64,000 bases of DNA from Odiellus spinosus (taxonomy: Eukaryota; Arthropoda; Arachnida; Opiliones; Phalangiidae): contig OY987226.1 in the NCBI GenBank assembly GCA_963920705.1, forward strand, positions 23,631,636 through 23,695,635, read 5' to 3'. Under the pieces are notes generated by a model, which was given only the letters and a program-made list of their open reading frames with translations, was not told where the DNA came from and ran no database searches. A program made the translations under genes and the position numbers. Positions 32,543-47,400 of the stretch are shown here, piece by piece (within the stretch, counting starts at the first letter, position 1; the number at the start of each line of letters is the position of its first letter).

Positions 32543-35500
32543 TAAGGATTTTTTTTATAAAAAGTGAAAGTGCCAACAGTTAGGGTGACATATCATCTAA
32601 TTATCGAGCAATTGTGGTATAGCGGTGTGAATAGCTGCCTTCCAAGCAGTTGACCCGGGTTCGACTCCCGGCCATTGCATAAGGAATTTTTTTAATAAAA
32701 AGTGAAAGTGCCATCAGTTAGGGTGACATATCATCTAATTATCGAGCAATGGTGGTATAGCGGTGAGAATAGCTGCCTTCCAAGCAGTTGACCCGGGTTC
32801 GACTCCCGGCCATTGCATAAGGATTTTTTTTTATAGAAAGTGAAAGTACCAACAGTCAGGGTGACATATCATATACTTATCGAGCAATGGAGGTATAGCG
32901 GTGAGAATAGCGGCCTTCCAAGCAGTTGACTCGGGTTCGGCTCCCGGCCATTACATAAGGGTTTTTTTTATAAAAAGTGAAAGTGCCAACAGTTAGGGTG
33001 ACATATCATTTAAATATCGAGCAATTGTGGTATAGCGGTGTGAATAGCTGCCTTCCAAGCAGTTGACCCGGGTTCGACTCCCGGCCATTGCAAAAGCAAT
33101 TTTTTTAATAAAAATTGAAGTGAAAGTGCCAACAGTTAAGGTGATATATCAGGTAATTATTCAGCAATGGTGGTATAGCGGTGAGAATAGCTGCCTTCCA
33201 AGCAGTTGACCCGGGCGCGACTCCCGGCCATTGCAAAAGGAATTTTTTCATAAAAATTGAAGTGAAAGAGCCAACAGTTAGGGTGATATATCTGGCAATT
33301 ATTCAGCAGTGGTGGTATAGCGGTGAGAATAGCTGCCTTCCAAGCAGTGGACCCGGGCTCGACTCCCGGCCATTGCAAAAGGATATTTTTCATAAAAATT
33401 GAAGTGAAAGTGACAACAGTTAGGGTGACATATCATCTAATTATCGAGCAATGGTGGTATAGCGGTGAGAATAGCTGCCTTCCAAGCACTTGACCCGGGT
33501 TCGACACCCGGTCATTGCAAAAGGAGTTTTTTCATAAAAATTGAAGTGAAAGTGCCAACAGTTAGGGTGACATATCAGCTAATTATCGAGCAATGGTTGT
33601 ATAGCGGTGAGAATAGCTGCCTTCCAAGCAGTTGACCCGGGTTCGACTCCCGGCCATTGCAAATGATATTTTTTTAATAAAAATTGAAGTGAAAGTGCCA
33701 ACAGTTAGGGTGATATATCATCTAATTATCGAGCAATGGTGGTATAGCGGTGAGAATAGCTGCCTTCCAAGCACTTGACCCGGGTTCGACACCCGGCCAT
33801 TGCAAAAGGAATTTTTTCATAAAAATTGAAGTGAAAGAGCCAACAGTTAGGGTGATATATCTGTCAATTATTCAGCAGTGGTGGTATAGCGGTGAGAATA
33901 GCTGCCTTCCAAGCAGTGGACCCGGGCTCGACTCCCGGCCATTGCAAAAGGATATTTTTCATAAAAATTGAAGTGAAAGTGACAACAGTTAGGGTGACAT
34001 ATCATCTAATTATCGAGCAATGGTGGTATAGCGGTGAGAATAGCTGCCTTCCAAGCACTTGACCCGGGTTCGACACCCGGTCATTGCAAAAGGAGTTTTT
34101 TCATAAAAATTGAAGTGAAAGTGCCAACAGTTAGGGTGACATATCAGCTAATTATCGAGCAATGGTTGTATAGCGGTGAGAATAGCTGCCTTCCAAGCAG
34201 TTGACCCGGGTTCGACTCCCGGCCATTGCAAATGATATTTTTTTAATAAAAATTGAAGTGAAAGTGCCAACAGTTAGGGTGATATATCGTGCAAATATTC
34301 AGCAATGGTGGTATAGCGGTGAGAATAGCTGCCTTCCAAGCAGTTGACCCGGGTTCGACTCCCGGTCATTGCATAAGGATTTTTTTTTATAAAAAGTGAA
34401 AGTGCCAACAGTTAGGGTGACATATTACATACTTATCGAGCAATGGTGGTATAGCGGTGAGAATAGCTGCCTTACAAGCAGTTGACTCGGGTTCGGCTCC
34501 CGGCCATTACATAAGGATTTTTTTTATAAAAAGTGAAAGTGCCATCAGTTAGGGTGAAATATCTTCTTATTATCGAGCAATGGTGGTATAGCGGTGAGAA
34601 TAGCTACCTTCCGAGCGGTTGACCCGGGTTCGACTCCCGGCCATTGCAAAAGGTTTTTTTTATAAAAATTGAAGTGAAAGTGCCAACAGTTAAGGTGATA
34701 TATCAGGCAATTATTCAGCAATGGTGGTATAGCGGTGAGTATAGCTGCCTTCCAAATAGTTGACCCGGGCTCGACTCCCGGCCATTGCAAAAAGACTTTT
34801 TTTAATAAAAATTGAAGTGAAAGTGCCAACATTTGGGGTGACATATCATCTAATTATCGAGCAATGGTGGTATAGCGGTGAGAATAGCTGCCTTCCAAGC
34901 AGTTGACCCGGGTTCGACCCCCGGCCATTGCAAAAGGAGTTTTTTCATAAAAATTGAAGTGAAAGTGCCAACAGTTAGGGTGACATATCATCTAATTATC
35001 GAGCAATGGTGGTATAGCGGTGAGAATAGCTGCCTTCGAAGCAGTTGACCCGGGTTCGACTCCCGGCCATTGAAAATGATATTTTTTTTAAAAAAAATTG
35101 AAGTGAAAGTGCCAACAGTTAGGGTGATATATGGTGGAGTTATTCAGCAATGGTGGTATAGCGGTGAGAATAGCTGCCTTCCAAGCAGTTGACCCGGGTT
35201 CGACTCCCGGCCATTGCAAAAGGAATTTTTTCATAAAAATTGAAGTGAAAGAGCCAACAGTAGGGTGATATATCGGGTAATTATTCAGCAGTGGTGGTAT
35301 AGCGGTGAGAATAGCTGCCTTCCAAGCAGTTGACCCGGGTTCGACTCCCGGCCATTGCATAAGTATTTCTTTTAATAAAAATTGAAGTGAAAGTGCCAAC
35401 AGTTAGGGTGACATATCATCTACTTATCGAGCAATGGTGGTATAGCGGTGAGAAAGCTGCCTTCCAAGCAGTTGACCCGGGTTCGACTACCGGGCATTGA

Positions 35501-35572
35501 AAAAGGATTTTTTTTAATAAAAATTGAAGTGAAAGTGCCAACAGTTAGGGTGACATATCATCTATTCATCGA

Positions 35573-35644
35573 GCAATGGTGGTATAGCGGTGAGAATAGC
35601 TGCCTTCAAAGCAATTGACCCGGGTTCGACTCCCGGCCATTGCA
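35573..35644 (+). tRNA. tRNA-Gly-like with anticodon UCA (UGA stop)
   Basis: Loop CTTCAAA gives anticodon UCA. Only C36 to A and GCAGTT to GCAATT separate it from the consensus; acceptor, D- and T-arms are intact. Same class as 37103, 43157, 49211 and 59650, spread by block duplication. Confidence 0.8.
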
Positions 35645-36675
35645 ACAGGAATTTTTTAATCAAAATTGAAGTGAAAGTGCCAACATTTAGGGTGACATAT
35701 CATCTAATCATCGAGCAATGGTGGTATAGCGGTGATAATAGCTGCCTTCCAAGCAGATGACCCGGGTTCGACTCCCGACCATTGCAAATGCATTTTTTTT
35801 CATAAAAATAGGGTGACATATCATCTAATAATCGAGCAATGGTGGTATAGCGGTGAGAATGGGTGCCTTCCAAGCAGTTGACCCGGGTTCGACTCCCGGC
35901 CATTGCAAAAGCAATTTTTCTAATAAAAACTGAAGTGAAAGTGCCAACAGTTAGGGTGATATATCGGGAAATTAATCAGCAATGGTGGTATAGCGGTGAG
36001 AATAGCTGCCTTCCAAGCAGTTGACCCGGGTTCAACTCCCGGCCATTGACAAATGATTTTTTTAATAACAATTGAAGTGAAAGTGCCAACAGTTAGGGTG
36101 ACACATCATCTATTCATCGAGCAATGGTGGTATAGCGGTGAGAATAGCTGCCTTCAAAGCAGTTGACCCGGGTTCGACTCCCGGCCAATGCATAAGGATT
36201 TTTTTTATAAAAAGTGAAAGTGCCAACAGTTAGGGTGACATATCATATAATTATCGAGCAATTGTGGTATAGCGGTGAGAATAGCTGCCTTCCAAGCAGT
36301 TGACTCGGGTTCGGCTCCCGGCCATTGCATAAGGATTTTTTTTATAAAAAGTGAAAGTGCCAACAGTTAGGGTGACATATCATATAATTATCGAGCAATT
36401 GTGGTATAGCGGTGTGAATAGCTGCCTTTCAAGCAGTTGACCCGGGTTCGACTCCCGGCCATTGCATAAGGAATTTTTTTAATAAAAAGTGAAGGTGCCA
36501 TCAGTTAGGGTGACATATCATCTAATTATCGAGCAATGGTGGTATAGCGGTGAGAATAGCTGCCTTCCAAGCAGTTGACCCGGGTTCGACTCCCGGCCAT
36601 TGCAAAAGGATTCTTTTTAATAAAAATTGAAGTGAAAGTGCCAACAGTTAGGGTGACATATCATCTAATTATCGA

Positions 36676-36747
36676 GCAATGGTGGTATAGCGGTGAGAAT
36701 AGCTGCCTTCGAAGCAGTTGACCCGGGTTCGACTCCCGGCCATTGCA
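36676..36747 (+). tRNA. tRNA-Gly-like with anticodon UCG (Arg codon CGA)
   Basis: Loop CTTCGAA, one base (C36 to G) away from the consensus, with every other position of majority type including the 3' end CCATTGCA. The related copies 35003, 42586, 48640 and 59079 have CCATTGAA and so lose pair 1-72. This copy is the best preserved. Confidence 0.85.
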
Positions 36748-38347
36748 AAAGGAATTTTTTCATAAAAATTGAAGTGAAAGAGCCAACAGTAGGGTGATAT
36801 ATCGGGTAATTATTCAGCAGTGGTGGTATAGCGGTGAGAATAGCTGCCTTCCAAGCAGTTGACCCGGGTTCGACTCCCGGCCATTGCATAAGTATTTCTT
36901 TTAATAAAAATTGAAGTGAAAGTGCCAACAGTTAGGGTGACATATCATCTACTTATCGAGCAATGGTGGTATAGCGGTGAGAAAGCTGCCTTCCAAGCAG
37001 TTGACCCGGGTTCGACTACCGGGCATTGAAAAAGGATTTTTTTTTAATAAAAATTGAAGTGAAAGTGCCAACAGTTAGGGTGACATATCATCTATTCATC
37101 GAGCAATGGTGGTATAGCGGTGAGAATAGCTGCCTTCAAAGCAATTGACCCGGGTTCGACTCCCGGCCATTGCAACAGGAATTTTTTAATCAAAATTGAA
37201 GTGAAAGTGCCAACATTTAGGGTGACATATCATCTAATCATCGAGCAATGGTGGTATAGCGGTGATAATAGCTGCCTTCCAAGCAGATGACCCGGGTTCG
37301 ACTCCCGACCATTGCAAATGCATTTTTTTTCATAAAAATAGGGTGACATATCATCTAATAATCGAGCAATGGTGGTATAGCGGTGAGAATGGGTGCCTTC
37401 CAAGCAGTTGACCCGGGTTCGACTCCCGGCCATTGCAAAAGCAATTTTTCTAATAAAAACTGAAGTGAAAGTGCCAACAGTTAGGGTGATATATCGGGAA
37501 ATTAATCAGCAATGGTGGTATAGCGGTGAGAATAGCTGCCTTCCAAGCAGTTGACCCGGGTTCAACTCCCGGCCATTGACAAATGATTTTTTTAATAACA
37601 ATTGAAGTGAAAGTGCCAACAGTTAGGGTGACACATCATCTATTCATCGAGCAATGGTGGTATAGCGGTGAGAATAGCTGCCTTCAAAGCAGTTGACCCG
37701 GGTTCGACTCCCGGCCAATGCATAAGGATTTTTTTTATAAAAAGTGAAAGTGCCAACAGTTAGGGTGACATATCATATAATTATCGAGCAATTGTGGTAT
37801 AGCGGTGAGAATAGCTGCCTTCCAAGCAGTTGACTCGGGTTCGGCTCCCGGCCATTGCATAAGGATTTTTTTTATAAAAAGTGAAAGTGCCAACAGTTAG
37901 GGTGACATATCATATAATTATCGAGCAATTGTGGTATAGCGGTGTGAATAGCTGCCTTTCAAGCAGTTGACCCGGGTTCGACTCCCGGCCATTGCATAAG
38001 GAATTTTTTTAATAAAAAGTGAAGGTGCCATCAGTTAGGGTGACATATCATCTAATTATCGAGCAATGGTGGTATAGCGGTGAGAATAGCTGCCTTCCAA
38101 GCAGTTGACCCGGGTTCGACTCCCGGCCATTGCAAAAGGATTCTTTTTAATAAAAATTGAAGTGAAAGTGCCAACAGTTAGGGTGACATATCATCTACTT
38201 ATCGAGCAATGGGGGTATAGCGGTGAGAATAGCTGCCTTCCAAGCAGTTGACCCGGGTTCGACTCCCGGCTATTGCATAATTATATTTTTAATAAAAATT
38301 CAAGTGAAAGTGCCAACAGTTAGGGTGACATATCATCTAATTATCTA

Positions 38348-41300
38348 GCAATGGTGGTATAGCGGTGAGAATAGCTGCCTTCCAAGCAGTGGTCCCGGGT
38401 TCGACTCCCGGCCATTGCAAAAGCAATTTTTTAAATAAAAATTGAAGTGAAAGAGCCAACAGTTAGGGTGATATATCAGCTGATTATCCAGCAATGGTGG
38501 TATAGCGGTGAGAATAGCTGCCTTCCAAGCAGTGGTCCCGGGTTCGACTCCCGGCCATTGCAAAAGCAATTTTTTAAATAAAAATTGAAGTGAAAGAGCC
38601 AACAGTTAGGGTGATATATCAGCTGATTATTCAGCAATGGTGGTATAGCGCTGAGAATAGCTGCCTTCCAACCAGTTGACCCGGGTTCGACTCCCGGCCA
38701 TTGCAACAGGATTTTTTTAATAAAAATTGAAGTGAAAGTGCCAACAGTTAGGGTGACATATCATCTAATAATCGAGCAATGGTGGTATTGCGGTGAGAAT
38801 AGCTGCCTTCCATGCAGTTGACCCGGGTTCGACTCCCGGCCATTGCAATAGCAATTTTTTTAATAAAAATTGAAGTGAAAGTGCCAACAGTTAAGGTGAT
38901 ATATCAGGCAATTTTTCAGCAATGGTGGTATAGCGGTGAGAATAGCTGCCTTCCAAGCAGTTGATCCGGGCTCGACTCCCGGCCATTGCAAAAGGAATTT
39001 TTTCATAAAAATTGAAGTGAAAGAGCCAACAGTTAGGGTGATATTTCGGGCAATTATTCAGCAGTGGTGGTATAGCGGTGAGAATAGCTGCCTTCCAAGC
39101 AGGTAACCCGGGTTCGACTCCCAGCCATTTCAAAAGCATTTTTTTTCAATAAAAATTGAAGTGAAAGTACCATCAGTTAGGGTGAAATATCATCTAATTA
39201 TCGAGCAATGGAGGTATAGCGGTGAGAATAGCTGCCTTCCAAGCAGTTGACCCGGGTTCGACTCCCGGCCATTGCAAAAGGATATTTTTCATAAAAATTG
39301 AAGTGAAAGTGCCAACAGTTAGGGTGACATATCATCTAATTATCGAGCAATGGTGGTATAGCGGTGAGAATAGCTGCCTTCCAAGCACTTGACCCGGGTT
39401 CGACACCCGGCCATTGCAAAAGGAATTTTTTCATAAAAATTGAAGTGAAAGAGCCAACAGTTAGGGTGATATATCTGTCAATTATTCAGCAGTGGTGGTA
39501 TAGCGGTGAGAATAGCTGCCTTCCAAGCAGTGGACCCGGGCTCGACTCCCGGCCATTGCAAAAGGATATTTTTCATAAAAATTGAAGTGAAAGTGACAAC
39601 AGTTAGGGTGACATATCATCTAATTATCGAGCAATGGTGGTATAGCGGTGAGAATAGCTGCCTTCCAAGCACTTGACCCGGGTTCGACACCCGGTCATTG
39701 CAAAAGGAGTTTTTTCATAAAAATTGAAGTGAAAGTGCCAACAGTTAGGGTGACATATCAGCTAATTATCGAGCAATGGTTGTATAGCGGTGAGAATAGC
39801 TGCCTTCCAAGCAGTTGACCCGGGTTCGACTCCCGGCCATTGCAAATGATATTTTTTTAATAAAAATTGAAGTGAAAGTGCCAACAGTTAGGGTGATATA
39901 TCGTGCAAATATTCAGCAATGGTGGTATAGCGGTGAGAATAGCTGCCTTCCAAGCAGTTGACCCGGGTTCGACTCCCGGTCATTGCATAAGGATTTTTTT
40001 TTATAAAAAGTGAAAGTGCCAACAGTCAGGGTGACATATTACATACTTATCGAGCAATGGTGGTATAGCGGTGAGAATAGCTGCCTTACAAGCAGTTGAC
40101 TCGGGTTCGGCTCCCGGCCATTACATAAGGATTTTTTTTATAAAAAGTGAAAGTGCCAACAGTTAGGGTGACATATCATCTAATTATCGAGCAATTGTGG
40201 TATAGCGGTGTGAATAGCTGCCTTCCAAGCAGTTGACCCGGGTTCGACTCCCGGCCATTGCATAAGGAATTTTTTTAATAAAAAGTGAAAGTGCCATCAG
40301 TTAGGGTGACATATCATCTAATTATCGAGCAATGGTGGTATAGCGGTGAGAATAGCTGCCTTCCAAGCAGTTGACCCGGGTTCGACTCCCGGCCATTGCA
40401 TAAGGATTTTTTTTTATAGAAAGTGAAAGTACCAACAGTCAGGGTGACATATCATATACTTATCGAGCAATGGAGGTATAGCGGTGAGAATAGCGGCCTT
40501 CCAAGCAGTTGACTCGGGTTCGGCTCCCGGCCATTACATAAGGGTTTTTTTTATAAAAAGTGAAAGTGCCAACAGTTAGGGTGACATATCATTTAAATAT
40601 CGAGCAATTGTGGTATAGCGGTGTGAATAGCTGCCTTCCAAGCAGTTGACCCGGGTTCGACTCCCGGCCATTGCAAAAGCAATTTTTTTAATAAAAATTG
40701 AAGTGAAAGTGCCAACAGTTAAGGTGATATATCAGGTAATTATTCAGCAATGGTGGTATAGCGGTGAGAATAGCTGCCTTCCAAGCAGTTGACCCGGGCG
40801 CGACTCCCGGCCATTGCAAAAGGAATTTTTTCATAAAAATTGAAGTGAAAGAGCCAACAGTTAGGGTGATATATCTGGCAATTATTCAGCAGTGGTGGTA
40901 TAGCGGTGAGAATAGCTGCCTTCCAAGCAGTGGACCCGGGCTCGACTCCCGGCCATTGCAAAAGGATATTTTTCATAAAAATTGAAGTGAAAGTGACAAC
41001 AGTTAGGGTGACATATCATCTAATTATCGAGCAATGGTGGTATAGCGGTGAGAATAGCTGCCTTCCAAGCACTTGACCCGGGTTCGACACCCGGTCATTG
41101 CAAAAGGAGTTTTTTCATAAAAATTGAAGTGAAAGTGCCAACAGTTAGGGTGACATATCAGCTAATTATCGAGCAATGGTTGTATAGCGGTGAGAATAGC
41201 TGCCTTCCAAGCAGTTGACCCGGGTTCGACTCCCGGCCATTGCAAATGATATTTTTTTAATAAAAATTGAAGTGAAAGTGCCAACAGTTAGGGTGATATA

Positions 41301-44300
41301 TCATCTAATTATCGAGCAATGGTGGTATAGCGGTGAGAATAGCTGCCTTCCAAGCACTTGACCCGGGTTCGACACCCGGCCATTGCAAAAGGAATTTTTT
41401 CATAAAAATTGAAGTGAAAGAGCCAACAGTTAGGGTGATATATCTGTCAATTATTCAGCAGTGGTGGTATAGCGGTGAGAATAGCTGCCTTCCAAGCAGT
41501 GGACCCGGGCTCGACTCCCGGCCATTGCAAAAGGATATTTTTCATAAAAATTGAAGTGAAAGTGACAACAGTTAGGGTGACATATCATCTAATTATCGAG
41601 CAATGGTGGTATAGCGGTGAGAATAGCTGCCTTCCAAGCACTTGACCCGGGTTCGACACCCGGTCATTGCAAAAGGAGTTTTTTCATAAAAATTGAAGTG
41701 AAAGTGCCAACAGTTAGGGTGACATATCAGCTAATTATCGAGCAATGGTTGTATAGCGGTGAGAATAGCTGCCTTCCAAGCAGTTGACCCGGGTTCGACT
41801 CCCGGCCATTGCAAATGATATTTTTTTAATAAAAATTGAAGTGAAAGTGCCAACAGTTAGGGTGATATATCGTGCAAATATTCAGCAATGGTGGTATAGC
41901 GGTGAGAATAGCTGCCTTCCAAGCAGTTGACCCGGGTTCGACTCCCGGTCATTGCATAAGGATTTTTTTTTATAAAAAGTGAAAGTGCCAACAGTTAGGG
42001 TGACATATTACATACTTATCGAGCAATGGTGGTATAGCGGTGAGAATAGCTGCCTTACAAGCAGTTGACTCGGGTTCGGCTCCCGGCCATTACATAAGGA
42101 TTTTTTTTATAAAAAGTGAAAGTGCCATCAGTTAGGGTGAAATATCTTCTTATTATCGAGCAATGGTGGTATAGCGGTGAGAATAGCTACCTTCCGAGCG
42201 GTTGACCCGGGTTCGACTCCCGGCCATTGCAAAAGGTTTTTTTTATAAAAATTGAAGTGAAAGTGCCAACAGTTAAGGTGATATATCAGGCAATTATTCA
42301 GCAATGGTGGTATAGCGGTGAGTATAGCTGCCTTCCAAATAGTTGACCCGGGCTCGACTCCCGGCCATTGCAAAAAGACTTTTTTTAATAAAAATTGAAG
42401 TGAAAGTGCCAACATTTGGGGTGACATATCATCTAATTATCGAGCAATGGTGGTATAGCGGTGAGAATAGCTGCCTTCCAAGCAGTTGACCCGGGTTCGA
42501 CCCCCGGCCATTGCAAAAGGAGTTTTTTCATAAAAATTGAAGTGAAAGTGCCAACAGTTAGGGTGACATATCATCTAATTATCGAGCAATGGTGGTATAG
42601 CGGTGAGAATAGCTGCCTTCGAAGCAGTTGACCCGGGTTCGACTCCCGGCCATTGAAAATGATATTTTTTTTAAAAAAAATTGAAGTGAAAGTGCCAACA
42701 GTTAGGGTGATATATGGTGGAGTTATTCAGCAATGGTGGTATAGCGGTGAGAATAGCTGCCTTCCAAGCAGTTGACCCGGGTTCGACTCCCGGCCATTGC
42801 AAAAGGAATTTTTTCATAAAAATTGAAGTGAAAGAGCCAACAGTAGGGTGATATATCGGGTAATTATTCAGCAGTGGTGGTATAGCGGTGAGAATAGCTG
42901 CCTTCCAAGCAGTTGACCCGGGTTCGACTCCCGGCCATTGCATAAGTATTTCTTTTAATAAAAATTGAAGTGAAAGTGCCAACAGTTAGGGTGACATATC
43001 ATCTACTTATCGAGCAATGGTGGTATAGCGGTGAGAAAGCTGCCTTCCAAGCAGTTGACCCGGGTTCGACTACCGGGCATTGAAAAAGGATTTTTTTTTA
43101 ATAAAAATTGAAGTGAAAGTGCCAACAGTTAGGGTGACATATCATCTATTCATCGAGCAATGGTGGTATAGCGGTGAGAATAGCTGCCTTCAAAGCAATT
43201 GACCCGGGTTCGACTCCCGGCCATTGCAACAGGAATTTTTTAATCAAAATTGAAGTGAAAGTGCCAACATTTAGGGTGACATATCATCTAATCATCGAGC
43301 AATGGTGGTATAGCGGTGATAATAGCTGCCTTCCAAGCAGATGACCCGGGTTCGACTCCCGACCATTGCAAATGCATTTTTTTTCATAAAAATAGGGTGA
43401 CATATCATCTAATAATCGAGCAATGGTGGTATAGCGGTGAGAATGGGTGCCTTCCAAGCAGTTGACCCGGGTTCGACTCCCGGCCATTGCAAAAGCAATT
43501 TTTCTAATAAAAACTGAAGTGAAAGTGCCAACAGTTAGGGTGATATATCGGGAAATTAATCAGCAATGGTGGTATAGCGGTGAGAATAGCTGCCTTCCAA
43601 GCAGTTGACCCGGGTTCAACTCCCGGCCATTGACAAATGATTTTTTTAATAACAATTGAAGTGAAAGTGCCAACAGTTAGGGTGACACATCATCTATTCA
43701 TCGAGCAATGGTGGTATAGCGGTGAGAATAGCTGCCTTCAAAGCAGTTGACCCGGGTTCGACTCCCGGCCAATGCATAAGGATTTTTTTTATAAAAAGTG
43801 AAAGTGCCAACAGTTAGGGTGACATATCATATAATTATCGAGCAATTGTGGTATAGCGGTGAGAATAGCTGCCTTCCAAGCAGTTGACTCGGGTTCGGCT
43901 CCCGGCCATTGCATAAGGATTTTTTTTATAAAAAGTGAAAGTGCCAACAGTTAGGGTGACATATCATATAATTATCGAGCAATTGTGGTATAGCGGTGTG
44001 AATAGCTGCCTTTCAAGCAGTTGACCCGGGTTCGACTCCCGGCCATTGCATAAGGAATTTTTTTAATAAAAAGTGAAGGTGCCATCAGTTAGGGTGACAT
44101 ATCATCTAATTATCGAGCAATGGTGGTATAGCGGTGAGAATAGCTGCCTTCCAAGCAGTTGACCCGGGTTCGACTCCCGGCCATTGCAAAAGGATTCTTT
44201 TTAATAAAAATTGAAGTGAAAGTGCCAACAGTCAGGGTGACATATCATCTACTTATCGAGCAATGGGGGTATAGCGGTGAGAATAGCTGCCTTCCAAGCA

Positions 44301-44331
44301 GTTGACCCGGGTTCGACTCCCGGCTATTGCA
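38348..44331 (+). repeat. tRNA block 2c, 43 gene copies (6054-bp higher-order unit)
   Basis: Gene starts: 38348, 38491, 38634, 38776, 38919, 39061, 39205, 39347, 39489, 39631, 39773, 39916, 40054, 40191, 40329, 40467, 40604, 40747, 40889, 41031, 41173, 41316, 41458, 41600, 41742, 41885, 42023, 42160, 42301, 42444, 42586, 42730, 42871, 43014, 43157, 43299, 43420, 43563, 43705, 43842, 43979, 44117, 44260. It matches block 2b at offset 7583 up to 43014, and block 2d at offset 6054. Confidence 0.93.
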
Positions 44332-44401
44332 TAATTATATTTTTAATAAAAATTCAAGTGAAAGTGCCAACAGTTAGGGTGACATATCATCTAATTATCT
44401 A

Positions 44402-47400
44402 GCAATGGTGGTATAGCGGTGAGAATAGCTGCCTTCCAAGCAGTGGTCCCGGGTTCGACTCCCGGCCATTGCAAAAGCAATTTTTTAAATAAAAATTGAA
44501 GTGAAAGAGCCAACAGTTAGGGTGATATATCAGCTGATTATCCAGCAATGGTGGTATAGCGGTGAGAATAGCTGCCTTCCAAGCAGTGGTCCCGGGTTCG
44601 ACTCCCGGCCATTGCAAAAGCAATTTTTTAAATAAAAATTGAAGTGAAAGAGCCAACAGTTAGGGTGATATATCAGCTGATTATTCAGCAATGGTGGTAT
44701 AGCGGTGAGAATAGCTGCCTTCCAACCAGTTGACCCGGGTTCGACTCCCGGCCATTGCAACAGGATTTTTTTAATAAAAATTGAAGTGAAAGTGCCAACA
44801 GTTAGGGTGACATATCATCTAATAATCGAGCAATGGTGGTATTGCGGTGAGAATAGCTGCCTTCCATGCAGTTGACCCGGGTTCGACTCCCGGCCATTGC
44901 AATAGCAATTTTTTTAATAAAAATTGAAGTGAAAGTGCCAACAGTTAAGGTGATATATCAGGCAATTTTTCAGCAATGGTGGTATAGCGGTGAGAATAGC
45001 TGCCTTCCAAGCAGTTGATCCGGGCTCGACTCCCGGCCATTGCAAAAGGAATTTTTTCATAAAAATTGAAGTGAAAGAGCCAACAGTTAGGGTGATATTT
45101 CGGGCAATTATTCAGCAGTGGTGGTATAGCGGTGAGAATAGCTGCCTTCCAAGCAGGTAACCCGGGTTCGACTCCCAGCCATTTCAAAAGCATTTTTTTT
45201 CAATAAAAATTGAAGTGAAAGTACCATCAGTTAGGGTGAAATATCATCTAATTATCGAGCAATGGAGGTATAGCGGTGAGAATAGCTGCCTTCCAAGCAG
45301 TTGACCCGGGTTCGACTCCCGGCCATTGCAAAAGGATATTTTTCATAAAAATTGAAGTGAAAGTGCCAACAGTTAGGGTGACATATCATCTAATTATCGA
45401 GCAATGGTGGTATAGCGGTGAGAATAGCTGCCTTCCAAGCACTTGACCCGGGTTCGACACCCGGCCATTGCAAAAGGAATTTTTTCATAAAAATTGAAGT
45501 GAAAGAGCCAACAGTTAGGGTGATATATCTGTCAATTATTCAGCAGTGGTGGTATAGCGGTGAGAATAGCTGCCTTCCAAGCAGTGGACCCGGGCTCGAC
45601 TCCCGGCCATTGCAAAAGGATATTTTTCATAAAAATTGAAGTGAAAGTGACAACAGTTAGGGTGACATATCATCTAATTATCGAGCAATGGTGGTATAGC
45701 GGTGAGAATAGCTGCCTTCCAAGCACTTGACCCGGGTTCGACACCCGGTCATTGCAAAAGGAGTTTTTTCATAAAAATTGAAGTGAAAGTGCCAACAGTT
45801 AGGGTGACATATCAGCTAATTATCGAGCAATGGTTGTATAGCGGTGAGAATAGCTGCCTTCCAAGCAGTTGACCCGGGTTCGACTCCCGGCCATTGCAAA
45901 TGATATTTTTTTAATAAAAATTGAAGTGAAAGTGCCAACAGTTAGGGTGATATATCGTGCAAATATTCAGCAATGGTGGTATAGCGGTGAGAATAGCTGC
46001 CTTCCAAGCAGTTGACCCGGGTTCGACTCCCGGTCATTGCATAAGGATTTTTTTTTATAAAAAGTGAAAGTGCCAACAGTTAGGGTGACATATTACATAC
46101 TTATCGAGCAATGGTGGTATAGCGGTGAGAATAGCTGCCTTACAAGCAGTTGACTCGGGTTCGGCTCCCGGCCATTACATAAGGATTTTTTTTATAAAAA
46201 GTGAAAGTGCCAACAGTTAGGGTGACATATCATCTAATTATCGAGCAATTGTGGTATAGCGGTGTGAATAGCTGCCTTCCAAGCAGTTGACCCGGGTTCG
46301 ACTCCCGGCCATTGCATAAGGAATTTTTTTAATAAAAAGTGAAAGTGCCATCAGTTAGGGTGACATATCATCTAATTATCGAGCAATGGTGGTATAGCGG
46401 TGAGAATAGCTGCCTTCCAAGCAGTTGACCCGGGTTCGACTCCCGGCCATTGCATAAGGATTTTTTTTTATAGAAAGTGAAAGTACCAACAGTCAGGGTG
46501 ACATATCATATACTTATCGAGCAATGGAGGTATAGCGGTGAGAATAGCGGCCTTCCAAGCAGTTGACTCGGGTTCGGCTCCCGGCCATTACATAAGGGTT
46601 TTTTTTATAAAAAGTGAAAGTGCCAACAGTTAGGGTGACATATCATTTAAATATCGAGCAATTGTGGTATAGCGGTGTGAATAGCTGCCTTCCAAGCAGT
46701 TGACCCGGGTTCGACTCCCGGCCATTGCAAAAGCAATTTTTTTAATAAAAATTGAAGTGAAAGTGCCAACAGTTAAGGTGATATATCAGGTAATTATTCA
46801 GCAATGGTGGTATAGCGGTGAGAATAGCTGCCTTCCAAGCAGTTGACCCGGGCGCGACTCCCGGCCATTGCAAAAGGAATTTTTTCATAAAAATTGAAGT
46901 GAAAGAGCCAACAGTTAGGGTGATATATCTGGCAATTATTCAGCAGTGGTGGTATAGCGGTGAGAATAGCTGCCTTCCAAGCAGTGGACCCGGGCTCGAC
47001 TCCCGGCCATTGCAAAAGGATATTTTTCATAAAAATTGAAGTGAAAGTGACAACAGTTAGGGTGACATATCATCTAATTATCGAGCAATGGTGGTATAGC
47101 GGTGAGAATAGCTGCCTTCCAAGCACTTGACCCGGGTTCGACACCCGGTCATTGCAAAAGGAGTTTTTTCATAAAAATTGAAGTGAAAGTGCCAACAGTT
47201 AGGGTGACATATCAGCTAATTATCGAGCAATGGTTGTATAGCGGTGAGAATAGCTGCCTTCCAAGCAGTTGACCCGGGTTCGACTCCCGGCCATTGCAAA
47301 TGATATTTTTTTAATAAAAATTGAAGTGAAAGTGCCAACAGTTAGGGTGATATATCATCTAATTATCGAGCAATGGTGGTATAGCGGTGAGAATAGCTGC

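Larger units (their letters stand above)
30765..38277 (+). repeat. tRNA block 2b, 54 gene copies
   Basis: Gene starts: 30765, 30908, 31051, 31193, 31336, 31478, 31622, 31764, 31906, 32048, 32190, 32333, 32471, 32608, 32746, 32884, 33021, 33164, 33306, 33448, 33590, 33733, 33875, 34017, 34159, 34302, 34440, 34577, 34718, 34861, 35003, 35147, 35288, 35431, 35573, 35715, 35836, 35979, 36121, 36258, 36395, 36533, 36676, 36817, 36960, 37103, 37245, 37366, 37509, 37651, 37788, 37925, 38063, 38206. Genes 31764-32471 recur at 33733-34440 (offset 1969). Genes 35288-36533 recur at 36817-38063 (offset 1529-1530), which explains why this block exceeds the 43-gene block. Confidence 0.93.
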